NCBI RefSeq assembly: GCF_019749295.1
Contig: NZ_JACWFG010000005.1
Span: forward strand, 62,001-126,000
Source of the DNA: Neobacillus niacini
GTDB lineage: Bacteria > Bacillota > Bacilli > Bacillales > Cytobacillaceae
Reading direction: 5' to 3'
Length of the DNA: 64,000 nt
The position numbers and the translations under genes are program-made. This document shows positions 52,591 through 62,186 of this stretch, in pieces (positions within the stretch are counted from its first letter, which is position 1; each line of letters begins with the position of its first letter). The notes under the pieces were generated by a model. The model did not search any database. It saw nothing but the letters and a program-made list of their open reading frames with translations, and had not been told where the DNA came from.

Positions 52591-54136
52591 AACCTTCCTC
52601 TTTTAAAAACTCTTTTGCTACCTTTGCAGGGGATTCCTTCAGGCTGTCAACTTTGTAATTAAGCTTTCTCATTTTATCATCTGTCAGAGTACCAGCAAGT
52701 GAATTTAGTGCTTTTTTAAGTTCAGGGTGCTCTTTTAATGTCTCTTCTTTTACAATGGGAACAGCATAATAAGGAGGGAAAAAGTTTTTATCATCCTCTA
52801 ATACTTTTAATCCAAACTCTTCAATTAACCCATCAGTAGAAAAGGCATCGATGACATCACTCTTATGATTATCAAGCGCAGTATAGCGCAAGCCTCCGTC
52901 TATCGCTTTTACATCTTTAAACTTCAAATTGTAGGTCTTAGAAAGACCAATTAATCCATCTTCCCGATTAGGAAATTCAATGGTAGGACCCATAATCATG
53001 CCTTCACTAACTTTAGCAAGATCAGAGATGGTGTTCAAATTATATTGTTTGGCAGTATCTTGACGTACTGCTAAAGCATAGGTGTTATTGAATCCAAGGG
53101 GTTTTAACATGTCGATACCAAATTTCTCCTTGAACTCCTTTTTTACATAGTCATAAACTTGGTCAGGATTACTTTGTGGACTTTGATTGAGAATATTTAC
53201 AAGACCGGTCCCTGTATATTCTACATACATATCAACGTCACCATTTTTGATAGCACTAAAGGCTACCTGTGAGCCGCCAAGATTCATTTTTCGTTCTACT
53301 TCAATATCAGTCTTACTTTCAATTAAATCAGCCAGCATATTCCCTAGAATCAGTTGTTCACTGTAATTCTTGGAACCTACGACAATTTTTTCTCCAGCAC
53401 TTGCTTTTGAATATACGGTAAAAGCACCTGCAGCCACGATGGCTACACTTGCAAATGCGATTACGATACGCTTTACTTTTTTGCTCTTTTTAGATGGGGA
53501 TTTTCGTTTATTACTGTAGGAAAATGACGTTTCAAGTTTCCCTACAACAAAGTCGATTAAAAGTGCAAGGATACAGGCTGGAATTGCACCTGCAAGAATC
53601 ATATAGTTATCAACGGTCTGAACACCAGAGAAAACAAGATATCCAAGACCGCCTGCACCTACGAATGCTGCGATTGTCATTAATCCGACAGCAGTTACTG
53701 CAGAAATTCTGATACCCGCCATAATCATCGGAAAAGCTAACGGCAGTTGAACCTTTTTCATTGTTTGACTCTTGGTCAGACCGATACCTTTGGCGGCTTC
53801 CAGAATGTCAGGATCTATATTCGTTAATCCTGTATATGTGTTTTTTACGATTGGAAGAAGGGAATAAAGGACAACCATTACTATCGCAGGTGTACTGCCG
53901 ATACCAATGAAGGGAATCAAGAATCCAAGTAAGGCCAAACTTGGTATTGCCTGTATGACGTTCGTTGTTCCGATTATTGGCTTTGACAGCTTTGGCTGCC
54001 GTGAGATCAAAATGCCTAATGGAATTCCAATAATAACCGCAGCGAGGACGGAAATAATACTTAAATAAATATGTTGACCTATTAAATCAAGAATCTGTTC
54101 ATAGTTTCTACTTAAATAGTTATAAAAATCACCCAT
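52580..54136 (-). CDS. Osmolyte ABC importer, fused permease and binding protein (OpuBB-OpuBC / BusB type)
   Basis: A 518-residue fusion. Residues 1-215 form a six-helix permease with the loop DPDILEAAKGIGLTKSQTM. After a basic linker and another helix (about 222-245), residues 250-518 form a QAT-family glycine betaine or choline binding domain (VVGSKNYSEQLILGNMLADL, VEYTGTGLVNIL). The start overlaps the ATPase stop by one base (TAATG). It imports compatible solutes; the exact substrate is not resolvable. Confidence 0.92.
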   Translation of the reverse strand: MGDFYNYLSRNYEQILDLIGQHIYLSIISVLAAVIIGIPLGILISRQPKLSKPIIGTTNVIQAIPSLALLGFLIPFIGIGSTPAIVMVVLYSLLPIVKNTYTGLTNIDPDILEAAKGIGLTKSQTMKKVQLPLAFPMIMAGIRISAVTAVGLMTIAAFVGAGGLGYLVFSGVQTVDNYMILAGAIPACILALLIDFVVGKLETSFSYSNKRKSPSKKSKKVKRIVIAFASVAIVAAGAFTVYSKASAGEKIVVGSKNYSEQLILGNMLADLIESKTDIEVERKMNLGGSQVAFSAIKNGDVDMYVEYTGTGLVNILNQSPQSNPDQVYDYVKKEFKEKFGIDMLKPLGFNNTYALAVRQDTAKQYNLNTISDLAKVSEGMIMGPTIEFPNREDGLIGLSKTYNLKFKDVKAIDGGLRYTALDNHKSDVIDAFSTDGLIEEFGLKVLEDDKNFFPPYYAVPIVKEETLKEHPELKKALNSLAGTLTDDKMRKLNYKVDSLKESPAKVAKEFLKEEGLIK

Positions 54137-55266
54137 TAAAAGGCCACCTCCAAATCAATTAGTTGGCTGCTTAAAGCCGATAAAATGCTGCTTCTCGTTA
54201 TTAGTCCAGTTAATTGTTTTGAATGATTGATAACAGGCACATAGCCAATTTTATGTTCATTCATTGTTGCTAAGATGGATATTAAGTTACTGTCCTCAGA
54301 AACAGCTAATACATTTTTCTCCATAACACTATCTATCTCAGAATTTCGGTTTAGTAGTTGAATTCCTTTTAAAGTCACTAAGCCTATTAAAATATTGTTT
54401 TTATCGGTTACCATTAAGCTGTCCACTTTATTGGATTTCATTATCTCAATAGCCTGCAAAACCGTTCGCTTAGCAGTAATCTTAACAGGGTTCGGAATCA
54501 TAATATCCTCAGCCATTAATAATTCAGGGTTATTCCAAACTCGTCTCTTCCCGATAAAATCTTCGACAAATTCATTGGCTGGGTTCTTAAGAATATTTTC
54601 AGGGGTGTCGAACTGGAGAATATCGCCATCTTTCAAAATACAAATTCTATCTGCAATTTTGATTGCTTCGTCCATATCGTGGGTTACGAAAATAATGGTT
54701 TTGTTAAGTTCCTTTTGCATTTGAACAAGTTCATCCTGAAGCGAGTTTCTTGTTACGGGATCTAAGGCACTAAAGGGCTCATCCATTAAAATAATATCTG
54801 AATCCGTTGAAAAGGCTCTTGCTACCCCTACTCTTTGCTGCTGCCCACCACTTAATTCCTTTGGAAAACGGTCTAAGAATTCACTAGGATTTAATCCGAC
54901 CACATGGAGAAGTTCCTCTGTTTTCTTTGCAATATTAGCAGGGTCCTCACCTTTTAGTTTTGGAATTAATTCTAAATTCTCTCTAATCGACATATGAGGG
55001 AATAGACCTGTATTTTGAATGACATAGCCAATATTTCTCCTTAACTCGATAGCATCCATGTTGGAAATATCCTTACCGTTTACAAAAATCTTTCCAGCTG
55101 ATGGCTGAATTAATTTATTTATCATTTTTAGTAATGTAGTTTTTCCACATCCGCTTGGTCCAATAAAAACAACGAGTTGACCAGCTTCTATATCAATAGA
55201 GAAGGGCTTAATAATCGTTTTATTTCTATATTTCTTTACAATATCTTTAAACTCTATCAAAATCAT
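54136..55266 (-). CDS. Osmolyte ABC importer ATPase with CBS pair (OpuBA/BusA type)
   Basis: A 376-residue ATPase with Walker A GPSGCGKTT, signature LSGGQQQRVGVARA, Walker B ILMDEPFSALDP and two C-terminal CBS domains (about 255-370) that sense ionic strength or nucleotides such as c-di-AMP in relatives. It is translationally coupled to the permease fusion and convergent with the BusR-like gene. AGGAGG precedes the ATG. Confidence 0.94.
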   Translation of the reverse strand: MILIEFKDIVKKYRNKTIIKPFSIDIEAGQLVVFIGPSGCGKTTLLKMINKLIQPSAGKIFVNGKDISNMDAIELRRNIGYVIQNTGLFPHMSIRENLELIPKLKGEDPANIAKKTEELLHVVGLNPSEFLDRFPKELSGGQQQRVGVARAFSTDSDIILMDEPFSALDPVTRNSLQDELVQMQKELNKTIIFVTHDMDEAIKIADRICILKDGDILQFDTPENILKNPANEFVEDFIGKRRVWNNPELLMAEDIMIPNPVKITAKRTVLQAIEIMKSNKVDSLMVTDKNNILIGLVTLKGIQLLNRNSEIDSVMEKNVLAVSEDSNLISILATMNEHKIGYVPVINHSKQLTGLITRSSILSALSSQLIDLEVAF

Positions 55267-55461
55267 TCCTCCTAAAAAATAATCACTTCAGCAACTTCAA
55301 CAACTTAATAGTAACACAAGAGTTGGTGGTTTGTCGAATTAAGCTCTTTTTTGTCGGTTGCATTTATGACGCAAATTAAGTGTAATATTTTTCAGAATAT
55401 AAAGAAAAATGTTAAGATGGAAACAAAAAAAGGAAGCTTAGTGAAAGAGGGGGGAAGTAAA

Positions 55462-56193
55462 TTGGAATATATAAAAGAAAGGCTTAGTCTTAGATTTTTC
55501 CTCTTCGTTGGGTTGGCATTACTCTTAATAAAGATTCCAATAATAGGTGATTATTTTAGAATGATTAATACGGTGATCCATGAATCTGGCCACGCATTTT
55601 TAGCTCTGTTTGGAGGGAACGTAGAATCCATTTCATTGTTTATGAACGCAGATGGTGTTACACATGGCACTCAATCTATTTGGATTATAGATTTTATGAC
55701 CTGTGCAGCAGGTTACTTGATTTCTTCGTTAATGGCATATGTATCTTTTTGGTTAATTAAAAAGAAAAAACATACACTTTTTATCGACATTCTATTAGGT
55801 TTGATTGTAATTAATTTTATCTTATGGGTTCGTAATCCCTATGGTTTATTCTGGCTTTCATCCTTTGGTATTTTGTTTCTGGCCATGCTTATTAAAGGTG
55901 GTCAAAAGGTAATTCATAACCTTGTATTGTTAATTGCCGCTGTCATTTTAGTAGAATCAGTAAGTACGTCATATGATATTTTCATCATTAGTTTAATTCA
56001 GCCACACGCAGCTGGGGACGCAACAAATTTATCTCAATTAACAGCATTTATTCCGGCTCAAGGATGGGGGATATTCTTCTTTGCACAATCACTTTTTTTC
56101 TTCCTTCTTGGATTCAAGAAAGGCTTGTACAGTATAGGGAAAGTTGATTTACAGCCAAGTTATCAGTTGGAAGGAACAAAAGATTATTATTAA
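55462..56193 (+). CDS. M50-family membrane metallopeptidase
   Basis: A 243-residue protein with about six membrane helices and the zinc motif HESGH in NTVIHESGHAFLALFGGN. Further conserved features of intramembrane M50 peptidases are partly present (GVTHGTQ). The substrate is unknown. The TTG at 55462 has GAGGGGGGAAG seven bases upstream; a GTG at 55441 with AAAGGAAG is an alternative. It is monocistronic. Confidence 0.78.
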   Translation: MEYIKERLSLRFFLFVGLALLLIKIPIIGDYFRMINTVIHESGHAFLALFGGNVESISLFMNADGVTHGTQSIWIIDFMTCAAGYLISSLMAYVSFWLIKKKKHTLFIDILLGLIVINFILWVRNPYGLFWLSSFGILFLAMLIKGGQKVIHNLVLLIAAVILVESVSTSYDIFIISLIQPHAAGDATNLSQLTAFIPAQGWGIFFFAQSLFFFLLGFKKGLYSIGKVDLQPSYQLEGTKDYY

Positions 56194-56222
56194 AAAAGCT
56201 CGCCGTAATGGCGAGCCTCTTC
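56192..56222. terminator. Bidirectional terminator
   Basis: GCTCGCC and GGCGAGC form a 7-bp stem; the minus strand has a good T-run. Confidence 0.8.
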
Positions 56223-56226
56223 TATA

Positions 56227-56565
56227 TTAATAGAAGTAAGGGAATGGAAAGAAAAATGGGAATACAAAAACATTGTATGGAAAACGTCTCCTTCTGAAAC
56301 GGCGAAACCTGCGTCTTCCGTATCCACCGTATCCGCCAAATCTCATGTCATCGGAGTCGTCATCGACATCCTCAGAAACGAGCATTGTAACTCCTTCATC
56401 ATCCATGTCTTGAAGTATACCATTCATTTGAGTGCCATCACTCATTTGACCAACCACATGATAATTCATATAACGCTGGCAAGTATTCATGATATTTCGA
56501 TAATCGTTGATTTCTTGATCCTGATAACCTTGATTGCCAATAGGTCCATAGTAATAATTATTCAT
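56227..56565 (-). CDS. Spore-coat-like protein with Arg/Phe-rich tail
   Basis: A 112-residue protein that begins MNNYYYGPIGNQGYQDQEIN. It has a central LSm/Sm-like strand segment (NYHVVGQMSDGTQMNGILQD), an acidic stretch, then a GGYGGYGRRRF region and a very aromatic C-terminus (FVFPFFFPFPYFY). The composition resembles Bacillus spore coat or exosporium-associated proteins, but no family is assigned. GGAGGCG precedes the ATG at 56565. Confidence 0.65.
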   Translation of the reverse strand: MNNYYYGPIGNQGYQDQEINDYRNIMNTCQRYMNYHVVGQMSDGTQMNGILQDMDDEGVTMLVSEDVDDDSDDMRFGGYGGYGRRRFRRFRRRRFPYNVFVFPFFFPFPYFY

Positions 56566-56714
56566 TTTATTCGCCTCCTCGCCCACATTTTATTCGGGAA
56601 AAAGGAATTAGTGACGGATAAAAATTTCGGAATCTTTAGGCTGTATAAATATTTTAAAAATATAGACATATGATAGATTGATGTAGATTTTCAACAGATA
56701 GAGGAGGGGATACA

Positions 56715-57200
56715 TTGGATATTCTTGATGTCATAAAAAGCAGGAGAAATATAAAAAAATTTAAATCCGATTCTGTTCAGCTTGATTTGATATATTCATG
56801 GTTAGAGGCTGCAAAAATGGCTCCTAATCACCGAATGACAGAACCTTGGGAGGTTTACTTTGTTGGGCCAGAAACGAGGGCTAAACTGAAACACAAAACT
56901 GATTTCGGGAATGTACCTTTACTTATTGCTGTCTTGTCTAAACATGGTTCCACAGCAATTGAAAAAGAGGAAAATGCATTAGCAACAGCTTGTTTTATTC
57001 AAAATTTCAATTTGGCGGCATGGGCAGAGGGTGTTGGAACATTTTGGTCATCAATTGGAATAACAGCAAAGAATCGAGAAATTCTAAGTGTTCCAGATGA
57101 CTATAATCTTGTTGGTGTATTAGGAATAGGTTATCCAGAAATGATACCTGATCCGAAACCAAGAACATCAATCAAGAATAAAATAAAAAATTTACCCTAA
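56715..57200 (+). CDS. Nitroreductase family protein
   Basis: A 161-residue FMN-dependent oxidoreductase domain with IKSRRNIKKFK (FMN-binding basic residues), PNHRMTEPWEVYFV and GVLGIGYPEMIPDPKPR near the end. It is a short form with about 30-40 fewer residues than typical members. The start is TTG with GAGGAGGGG five bases upstream. The substrate is unknown. Confidence 0.85.
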   Translation: MDILDVIKSRRNIKKFKSDSVQLDLIYSWLEAAKMAPNHRMTEPWEVYFVGPETRAKLKHKTDFGNVPLLIAVLSKHGSTAIEKEENALATACFIQNFNLAAWAEGVGTFWSSIGITAKNREILSVPDDYNLVGVLGIGYPEMIPDPKPRTSIKNKIKNLP

Positions 57201-57203
57201 ATT

Positions 57204-57242
57204 AAAAAGAGGTAACCGCTAGATTTCGGTTACCTCTTTTTT
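57204..57242. terminator. Bidirectional terminator
   Basis: AAAAAGAGGTAACCG and CGGTTACCTCTTTTT form a 15-bp stem between converging genes. Confidence 0.9.
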
Positions 57243-57246
57243 GTCG

Positions 57247-58212
57247 TTAGTTAGCAAATTTAAAAGTGTCTTGATATTCTGTTGTAAGATTATCAATGAT
57301 TTGTTGAACGGGAAGTATCTCCTTAATTTCGTCTACACGTGCCCCAGCAAAGACAAGTCCATTTTCGACATCTCCTCCCATGCTTGTCAAGAGGGAATCT
57401 AGCGTACAGAAGCGATAAGAGCAATTTTTTAAGCAATCATGACATTTGGCAATTTTCAATTTGTCAGTGCCGCTTATCAGTTTTGCAAAGTTATTGACAA
57501 TCACTCTTCCATGTAAGCCGACGGTTGTTTTGACTAATGCTGTGTCTTCTTTTCGAGCGTCAACATACTTTTGCTTAAAAGCTTGTGGCGCATCACATTC
57601 TTCACTTGCTACAAAACGAGTTCCCATTTGAACACCGGAAGCACCTAGTGAAATGGCCATAGCAATATCCTGGCCAGTCATAATTCCCCCGGCTGCAATA
57701 ACAGGGATTGATACAGCTTCCACTACTTCAGGAAGAATGTCAAACATCGGTCTGTCGGTACCAAGATGGCCACCAGCTTCAAAGCCCTCAACAACTACTG
57801 CAGCAGCTCCTAGTCTTTCAGAAATTCTGGCTAATTTAGCTGAAGAAACAATAGAAATGACGGGAATACCCGCCTGCCTGCCCCATGCGTACATATCCCT
57901 TGAGATTCCTGCACCTGAAATAATGAAATCTACTTTTTCTTCAAGTGCAGCTTTCATTTTCTCCGCAAAATCATTCATGGCAAACAATACATTTACCCCA
58001 ATATATCCTGCACCTTTAACTAAACTTTTGGCTTTCCTAATGTGATCGCGCATTTCATCGGTAGAAATACCTGTACCAGAAATAATTCCTACACCACCTG
58101 CATTAGCTACTGCTGAAGCTAGTTTGCTTAGTGAAATACCTACCCCCATACCACCTTGAAAAATAGGAACCTTTGGCATAATATGAGCAATTTTTAGTTG
58201 TGGAAAATTCAA
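57247..58212 (-). CDS. Nitronate monooxygenase family protein
   Basis: A 321-residue TIM-barrel flavoprotein of the NPD/FabK-like family (IFQGGMGVGISLSKLASAVA, VVVEGFEAGGHLG, VIAAGGIMTGQDIA, GVQMGTRF). It may oxidise alkyl nitronates. An extra C-terminal cluster C-x2-C-x3-C-x4-C (CHDCLKNCSYRFC) could bind metal or an iron-sulfur cluster. The TTG at 58212 has AAAGGGG seven bases upstream; a TTG six codons earlier is an alternative. Confidence 0.87.
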   Translation of the reverse strand: MNFPQLKIAHIMPKVPIFQGGMGVGISLSKLASAVANAGGVGIISGTGISTDEMRDHIRKAKSLVKGAGYIGVNVLFAMNDFAEKMKAALEEKVDFIISGAGISRDMYAWGRQAGIPVISIVSSAKLARISERLGAAAVVVEGFEAGGHLGTDRPMFDILPEVVEAVSIPVIAAGGIMTGQDIAMAISLGASGVQMGTRFVASEECDAPQAFKQKYVDARKEDTALVKTTVGLHGRVIVNNFAKLISGTDKLKIAKCHDCLKNCSYRFCTLDSLLTSMGGDVENGLVFAGARVDEIKEILPVQQIIDNLTTEYQDTFKFAN

Positions 58213-58498
58213 TTTATAACCCCTTTTCAATTGTTATGAATTTAGAACTTACTCAGCATACTATCATGAATCAAATCCTCTGTATGTGATTTTTATCATC
58301 AGGTCATAAAAGTAGGTTATAGAATTAATTGCCAATAGTTAAATGAGCATAGGTCATTGCGATTATTATTTTGAAATTGTAAGTTTGATGAAACAGAACG
58401 TAACTTAGTTTCAATCTCCCTGTAACATTGCTTAGTTAAAATAGTTAATAACAAAAGATAAAATTTTATTACAATATCTTTGTGTTTGGAGGGATAGG

Positions 58499-59473
58499 AT
58501 GGCTTCAACTACAAGTAGAAGTAAGTATTTTGATAATGCCAAATTTATATTAATTTTTCTTGTTGTATTTGGTCATGTAATTAGTCCTTATAAGGACCAG
58601 GATAAGGTTTTATTTACTTTATATAGTGTAATATTTCTTTTTCATATGCCAGCGTTTATTTTGATTTCTGGCTATTTTGCCAAGGGATATAAAAATAAGG
58701 GGTATTTACGTAAAGCGTTTCAAAAAATATTGATCCCATATTTTATTTTTCAAATTATCTACTCAATTTTTTATTTTTTAGCAGGGAAGGAAAAGACACT
58801 TGAATTTGATTTATTCCAGCCTCATTGGTCATTGTGGTTTTTATTAAGCTTATTCTTCTGGAATTTGTTATTGTATGTATTTGCCAGACTTAAATGGGCG
58901 GGATTATTCATCGCAGTGTTACTAGGAATAGGTATTGGCTATTTCGAGGATGTTGGAAGTTTTATGAGTATATCTAGAACATTTGTTTTCTTTCCATACT
59001 TTTTGTTAGGCTTCTTATTGAACGGGGACCATCTAAGACGGGTCATCGGGGCGAGGTATGCTGTACCTGCAGGAGTAGTTATTATCATCATGACGTTTTT
59101 ATTTTTTGGTTTAAGTTTTCCATCAAATGCTGTGCCATGGCTGTTGGGAGATACATCTTATGCACACATGGGAGGAATGCAGCTTAGCGATGGTCTGCTG
59201 CGTACTTTGCAGTATATCTTAACCCTAGTTGTTGTCTTTGGCTTTTTACCATTAATCCCATCCAATCAATATCGAATAACGAAGATTGGTGAAAGAACAC
59301 TATATGTTTACTTATTTCATGGGTTTATTATCAAAAGTATTCAATCTATTTTACCAAGCAGCTTTTCCGAAAATTATTTATTCTTAATCGCATTTTCGTT
59401 CATTGTCTGCATTGTGCTCGGCAGTTATATGATAAAAAAATATACACGTCCACTCGTTGAATTAAAGATATAA
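58499..59473 (+). CDS. Membrane-bound acyltransferase, fucose 4-O-acetylase type
   Basis: A 324-residue acyltransferase-3 family protein with about ten membrane helices. It begins with the characteristic YFDNAKFILIFLVVFGHVI, in which the His is catalytic, and contains FHMPAFILISGYFAKGYK. It probably O-acetylates a surface polysaccharide. GGAGGGATAGG precedes the ATG. No polysaccharide genes are adjacent. Confidence 0.85.
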   Translation: MASTTSRSKYFDNAKFILIFLVVFGHVISPYKDQDKVLFTLYSVIFLFHMPAFILISGYFAKGYKNKGYLRKAFQKILIPYFIFQIIYSIFYFLAGKEKTLEFDLFQPHWSLWFLLSLFFWNLLLYVFARLKWAGLFIAVLLGIGIGYFEDVGSFMSISRTFVFFPYFLLGFLLNGDHLRRVIGARYAVPAGVVIIIMTFLFFGLSFPSNAVPWLLGDTSYAHMGGMQLSDGLLRTLQYILTLVVVFGFLPLIPSNQYRITKIGERTLYVYLFHGFIIKSIQSILPSSFSENYLFLIAFSFIVCIVLGSYMIKKYTRPLVELKI

Positions 59474-59477
59474 TTAT

Positions 59478-59519
59478 AAACAAAGCCGAATGTGTGCGTA
59501 AACACATTCGGCTTTGTTT
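59478..59519. terminator. Strong bidirectional terminator
   Basis: An 18-bp stem with a 6-base loop, from AAACAAAGCCG to CGGCTTTGTTT, separates the acyltransferase gene from racA. Confidence 0.9.
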
Positions 59520-59522
59520 GTA

Positions 59523-60050
59523 TTAGCCTAAAAATCCAAACAAGGAACTAACTAAATTTTTCTTTTTCCTATTACCTTTTCCTTGTTCAAATACCAATGC
59601 TCTACTTGGCATTACGGCATTTTTAATCTCATTAAGCTGCGATTGGAGAAACTCTGCTTGTTTTGTCAATTCAATGACTTGGCACTGTAAATCTTCAATT
59701 TCCCGGCGGTGCTGCAGCAGCTGATATGAGGCGACAGAGTCTGCTTTCGAGTTTACCTTTGCTTCTAGTTCGTTAACAATTGTATACAGTCTTTCAAGCT
59801 CAGCATTGCTCTCAGGAGCAGTTTTTAGAATTCCTTTTCTAGGTTTCTTTTCTTGAACAGGAGCAATTTCTTGGAGCAAGGTCCCATTTTGAATTTGAGC
59901 TTGAATATTTTTTAGAAGGTCAATATCCTCCTGATTAAAATGATAATGTCCACGCTCATTACGCTCCATCGGCAATTCAAGTTGTTTTACCCAGCGTTGA
60001 ATGGTACTGGCTGATACCCCTAATAATTTTGCAACTTCACTCGTATTCAT
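59523..60050 (-). CDS. racA: Chromosome-anchoring protein RacA
   Basis: A 175-residue protein with a MerR-type helix-turn-helix at residues 1-60 (SEVAKLLGVSASTIQRWVKQ), a linker, a coiled coil (about 85-145) and a basic, amphipathic tail (KKKNLVSSLFGFLG). This matches RacA, which bridges origin-proximal DNA to the pole through DivIVA at the onset of sporulation. GGGGAGG lies upstream; the second of two adjacent ATGs has the better spacing. Near-family length (184 in B. subtilis). Confidence 0.88.
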   Translation of the reverse strand: MNTSEVAKLLGVSASTIQRWVKQLELPMERNERGHYHFNQEDIDLLKNIQAQIQNGTLLQEIAPVQEKKPRKGILKTAPESNAELERLYTIVNELEAKVNSKADSVASYQLLQHRREIEDLQCQVIELTKQAEFLQSQLNEIKNAVMPSRALVFEQGKGNRKKKNLVSSLFGFLG

Positions 60051-60102
60051 CATTTATCCTCCCCGCTTGAAAAGTTTCACCATAGCAGCAAGTCGTGACA
60101 GT

Positions 60103-60975
60103 TTATTCCCAGAACTTCCACCATTTCTTTTCCTTCGCAGCAGCAACATCTCGGAAGCTAGTTAATAAATCCTGAAAAGCAGCTTCTCTTTGTGTAACAT
60201 CCTGCCGGAATTGGTCACGTTCTTTTACACGTTCTTCGCGATCCTTTTCGATTACTTCTGAAAGACTCAAGATTTCAGTATTCGTAATATCCACATAATG
60301 TGCTAGTTCCTCCGTAGAATCAGATAACTGCTTTGATAGAGTATAAATCTCTTCTGAGGTTTCGTGAGAGGCATTCGCAATACTTTTGGATAAATAATGA
60401 AGCCTTTCTGTAGTTTGTTCTGCTGTTTTTTCAAGGTGCACAGAGAGTTCTTCAATCTCTGCTTTTGTGTTAGCTGACGATTTATAGATGGAATCTGAAA
60501 GTGATTTCACTGTATAGAAGGTCCCTTTTGAAATCTCCTTTTTTACTTCTTCAACGACCTCTTTACGGAGAACAGATCGAATTTCATCCTTTACTTCACT
60601 TAAAAAGGTTTGTTTATAACTATCCATAGCATCGAAAAATTCATCAGTATTTTTGATTGCAATCTCTTCATTCGTTACTTCAGGAAAGGATTCTGAAATC
60701 ATAGGTAATGATGGTGCTGAGGGTTCAGTAATCTCACTATTTTCAGGTTCCTCCTTCGTTTGAAACGATTGTAATATCATTGATGTAGTTTGTTTGTTTT
60801 CGTACATTTGTTTAATTTCTAGCAGCAAATCTAGTTCTACCTGTGAATATATTCGTGCTCCCTGTTTTGTTCTAGGAATTTCAAGAATTTCTTTAAGTTC
60901 TTCTTCCCATTTTCTCAATGTAGCAGGTTTGACATTTATTTTTTTAGAAACTTCCTTTAAAGTGAAAGTTTTCAT
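60103..60975 (-). CDS. MerR-type HTH and coiled-coil protein, RacA-like neighbour
   Basis: A 290-residue protein with an N-terminal MerR-like helix-turn-helix (TLKEVSKKINVKPATLRKWE), an acidic linker, a long coiled coil (about 130-270) and the C-terminal aromatic-basic tail KEKKWWKFWE. The tail resembles DUF3967 proteins and may contact membrane. Layout is similar to RacA, which lies 50 bases downstream, so the two may act together in chromosome organisation. The ATG at 60975 has AAGGG eleven bases upstream; longer starts lack support. Confidence 0.75.
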   Translation of the reverse strand: MKTFTLKEVSKKINVKPATLRKWEEELKEILEIPRTKQGARIYSQVELDLLLEIKQMYENKQTTSMILQSFQTKEEPENSEITEPSAPSLPMISESFPEVTNEEIAIKNTDEFFDAMDSYKQTFLSEVKDEIRSVLRKEVVEEVKKEISKGTFYTVKSLSDSIYKSSANTKAEIEELSVHLEKTAEQTTERLHYLSKSIANASHETSEEIYTLSKQLSDSTEELAHYVDITNTEILSLSEVIEKDREERVKERDQFRQDVTQREAAFQDLLTSFRDVAAAKEKKWWKFWE

Positions 60976-61114
60976 AGTATTCAAATCCCTTCTATCTAAT
61001 TTACGGTTATTCATCCTTAGATAGTAATTTCTATAGTGCATACCCCATTTTCCTGCAGGTTGACAAAAGCTATCAAAACAAGACGGATATCACGAAATAC
61101 CAACAAATTCATGC

Positions 61115-61146
61115 AAAAAAAGCTGTGCTTTTCGCACAGCTTTTTA
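61115..61146. terminator. Bidirectional terminator
   Basis: AAAAAAAGCTGTGC and GCACAGCTTTTT form a stem after the HAD gene; T-runs lie on both strands. Confidence 0.85.
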
Positions 61147-61932
61147 CTCTAAAATCCTCAAGGTTTTTAATCCATTATAAATTCCTGAATCATTTACTGA
61201 AGTGGTTTTATGGTTGGCATATTGAAAGAGGTCAGGATGAGCATTTCCCATGGCAAAGCCTTCACCAACACTTTGGAGCATTTCCTTATCATTCAGGCCA
61301 TCTCCGAAAGCTATTGCATCTTCCGTCTTAAAGCCGAGGTGTTTCAAGACATATTGAACACCGATTCCTTTATTGACATTGTCTCTAATCACATCATAAC
61401 AATGAAGCATACCTTCAAGGTTAACTTGGGACAAATGGATTTGGTCTTCCTGTTTATATAATTCTGTATCGCTTGGCTTTAAATTAATTAAAGTCATTCC
61501 AAGTACTTCATAATCTTTGGAGGGGGAAAGAGAGTCATTGTTATGTAAATGGAATTTCTTTATAAATTCTTTTACACATTCTGCCTCTATATTAGAAAAT
61601 ATATTTTGATCCTTCGTATACAAGACAAAATCATGATGATTCTTTTTCGCAATGTCTATGAAATTTCTGACGCTCTTTTGATCCATAGGCTCTTGGAATA
61701 GGTCTTCACCCTGGTGAATAGCGTATGCACCGTTATACCCAATTAAGGAATCGATTTTTAACTTTTGAGCCAGCTCCCTAAGTTCATGCAGCGGCCTGCC
61801 TGTAGCTAAAAAAACCTCTATTCCTTTTTCCTGAGCCTGACCTATTGCTTTTATGGTAGTATCCTCTATGGAATCATCAGGCTTAATGATCGTTCCATCA
61901 ATATCTAAAAATAAAACTTTGTAAACAGACAT
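61144..61932 (-). CDS. Cof-type HAD phosphatase
   Basis: A 262-residue haloacid-dehalogenase-like hydrolase with motif I DIDGTI (residues 10-15), motif II in ATGRPLHEL, a C2-type cap and motif III/IV GDGLNDKEM near residue 210. Members dephosphorylate sugar phosphates, flavin precursors or other small phosphates. The ATG follows AAGGAGAAAT. Confidence 0.92.
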   Translation of the reverse strand: MSVYKVLFLDIDGTIIKPDDSIEDTTIKAIGQAQEKGIEVFLATGRPLHELRELAQKLKIDSLIGYNGAYAIHQGEDLFQEPMDQKSVRNFIDIAKKNHHDFVLYTKDQNIFSNIEAECVKEFIKKFHLHNNDSLSPSKDYEVLGMTLINLKPSDTELYKQEDQIHLSQVNLEGMLHCYDVIRDNVNKGIGVQYVLKHLGFKTEDAIAFGDGLNDKEMLQSVGEGFAMGNAHPDLFQYANHKTTSVNDSGIYNGLKTLRILE

Positions 61933-62186
61933 GTTATTTCTCCTTTATTCAGTATTTTCTATAAGTTTAACATTAATATTTGAATATAAAAATATTCCAG
62001 ATATGAAATAGCCAATAAGAGAATAAAATGGTCAAAATAACGATAAATCTTGAGTAAACCATAGAAAAATCAATGTTTTTCACTGTAATTGAAGATTAGG
62101 GAGTTTATTTAAGTAAATATCACTCTTTACAAGTAATCAGGATGAAGATAGAATTAGCCTCATAATCAATACGAAATTAAATATTT
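61933..62186. other. AT-rich intergenic region upstream of the riboswitch
   Basis: It contains the divergent promoters of the HAD gene and of the riboswitch transcript, but no convincing -35/-10 pair was fixed. No ORF or repeat was recognised. Confidence 0.4.

Noticed and set aside
55267..55400. BusR operator before the osmolyte importer
   Set aside because: CAACTT-type repeats are present near 55293-55305, but no convincing palindrome matching a BusR site could be fixed by eye.
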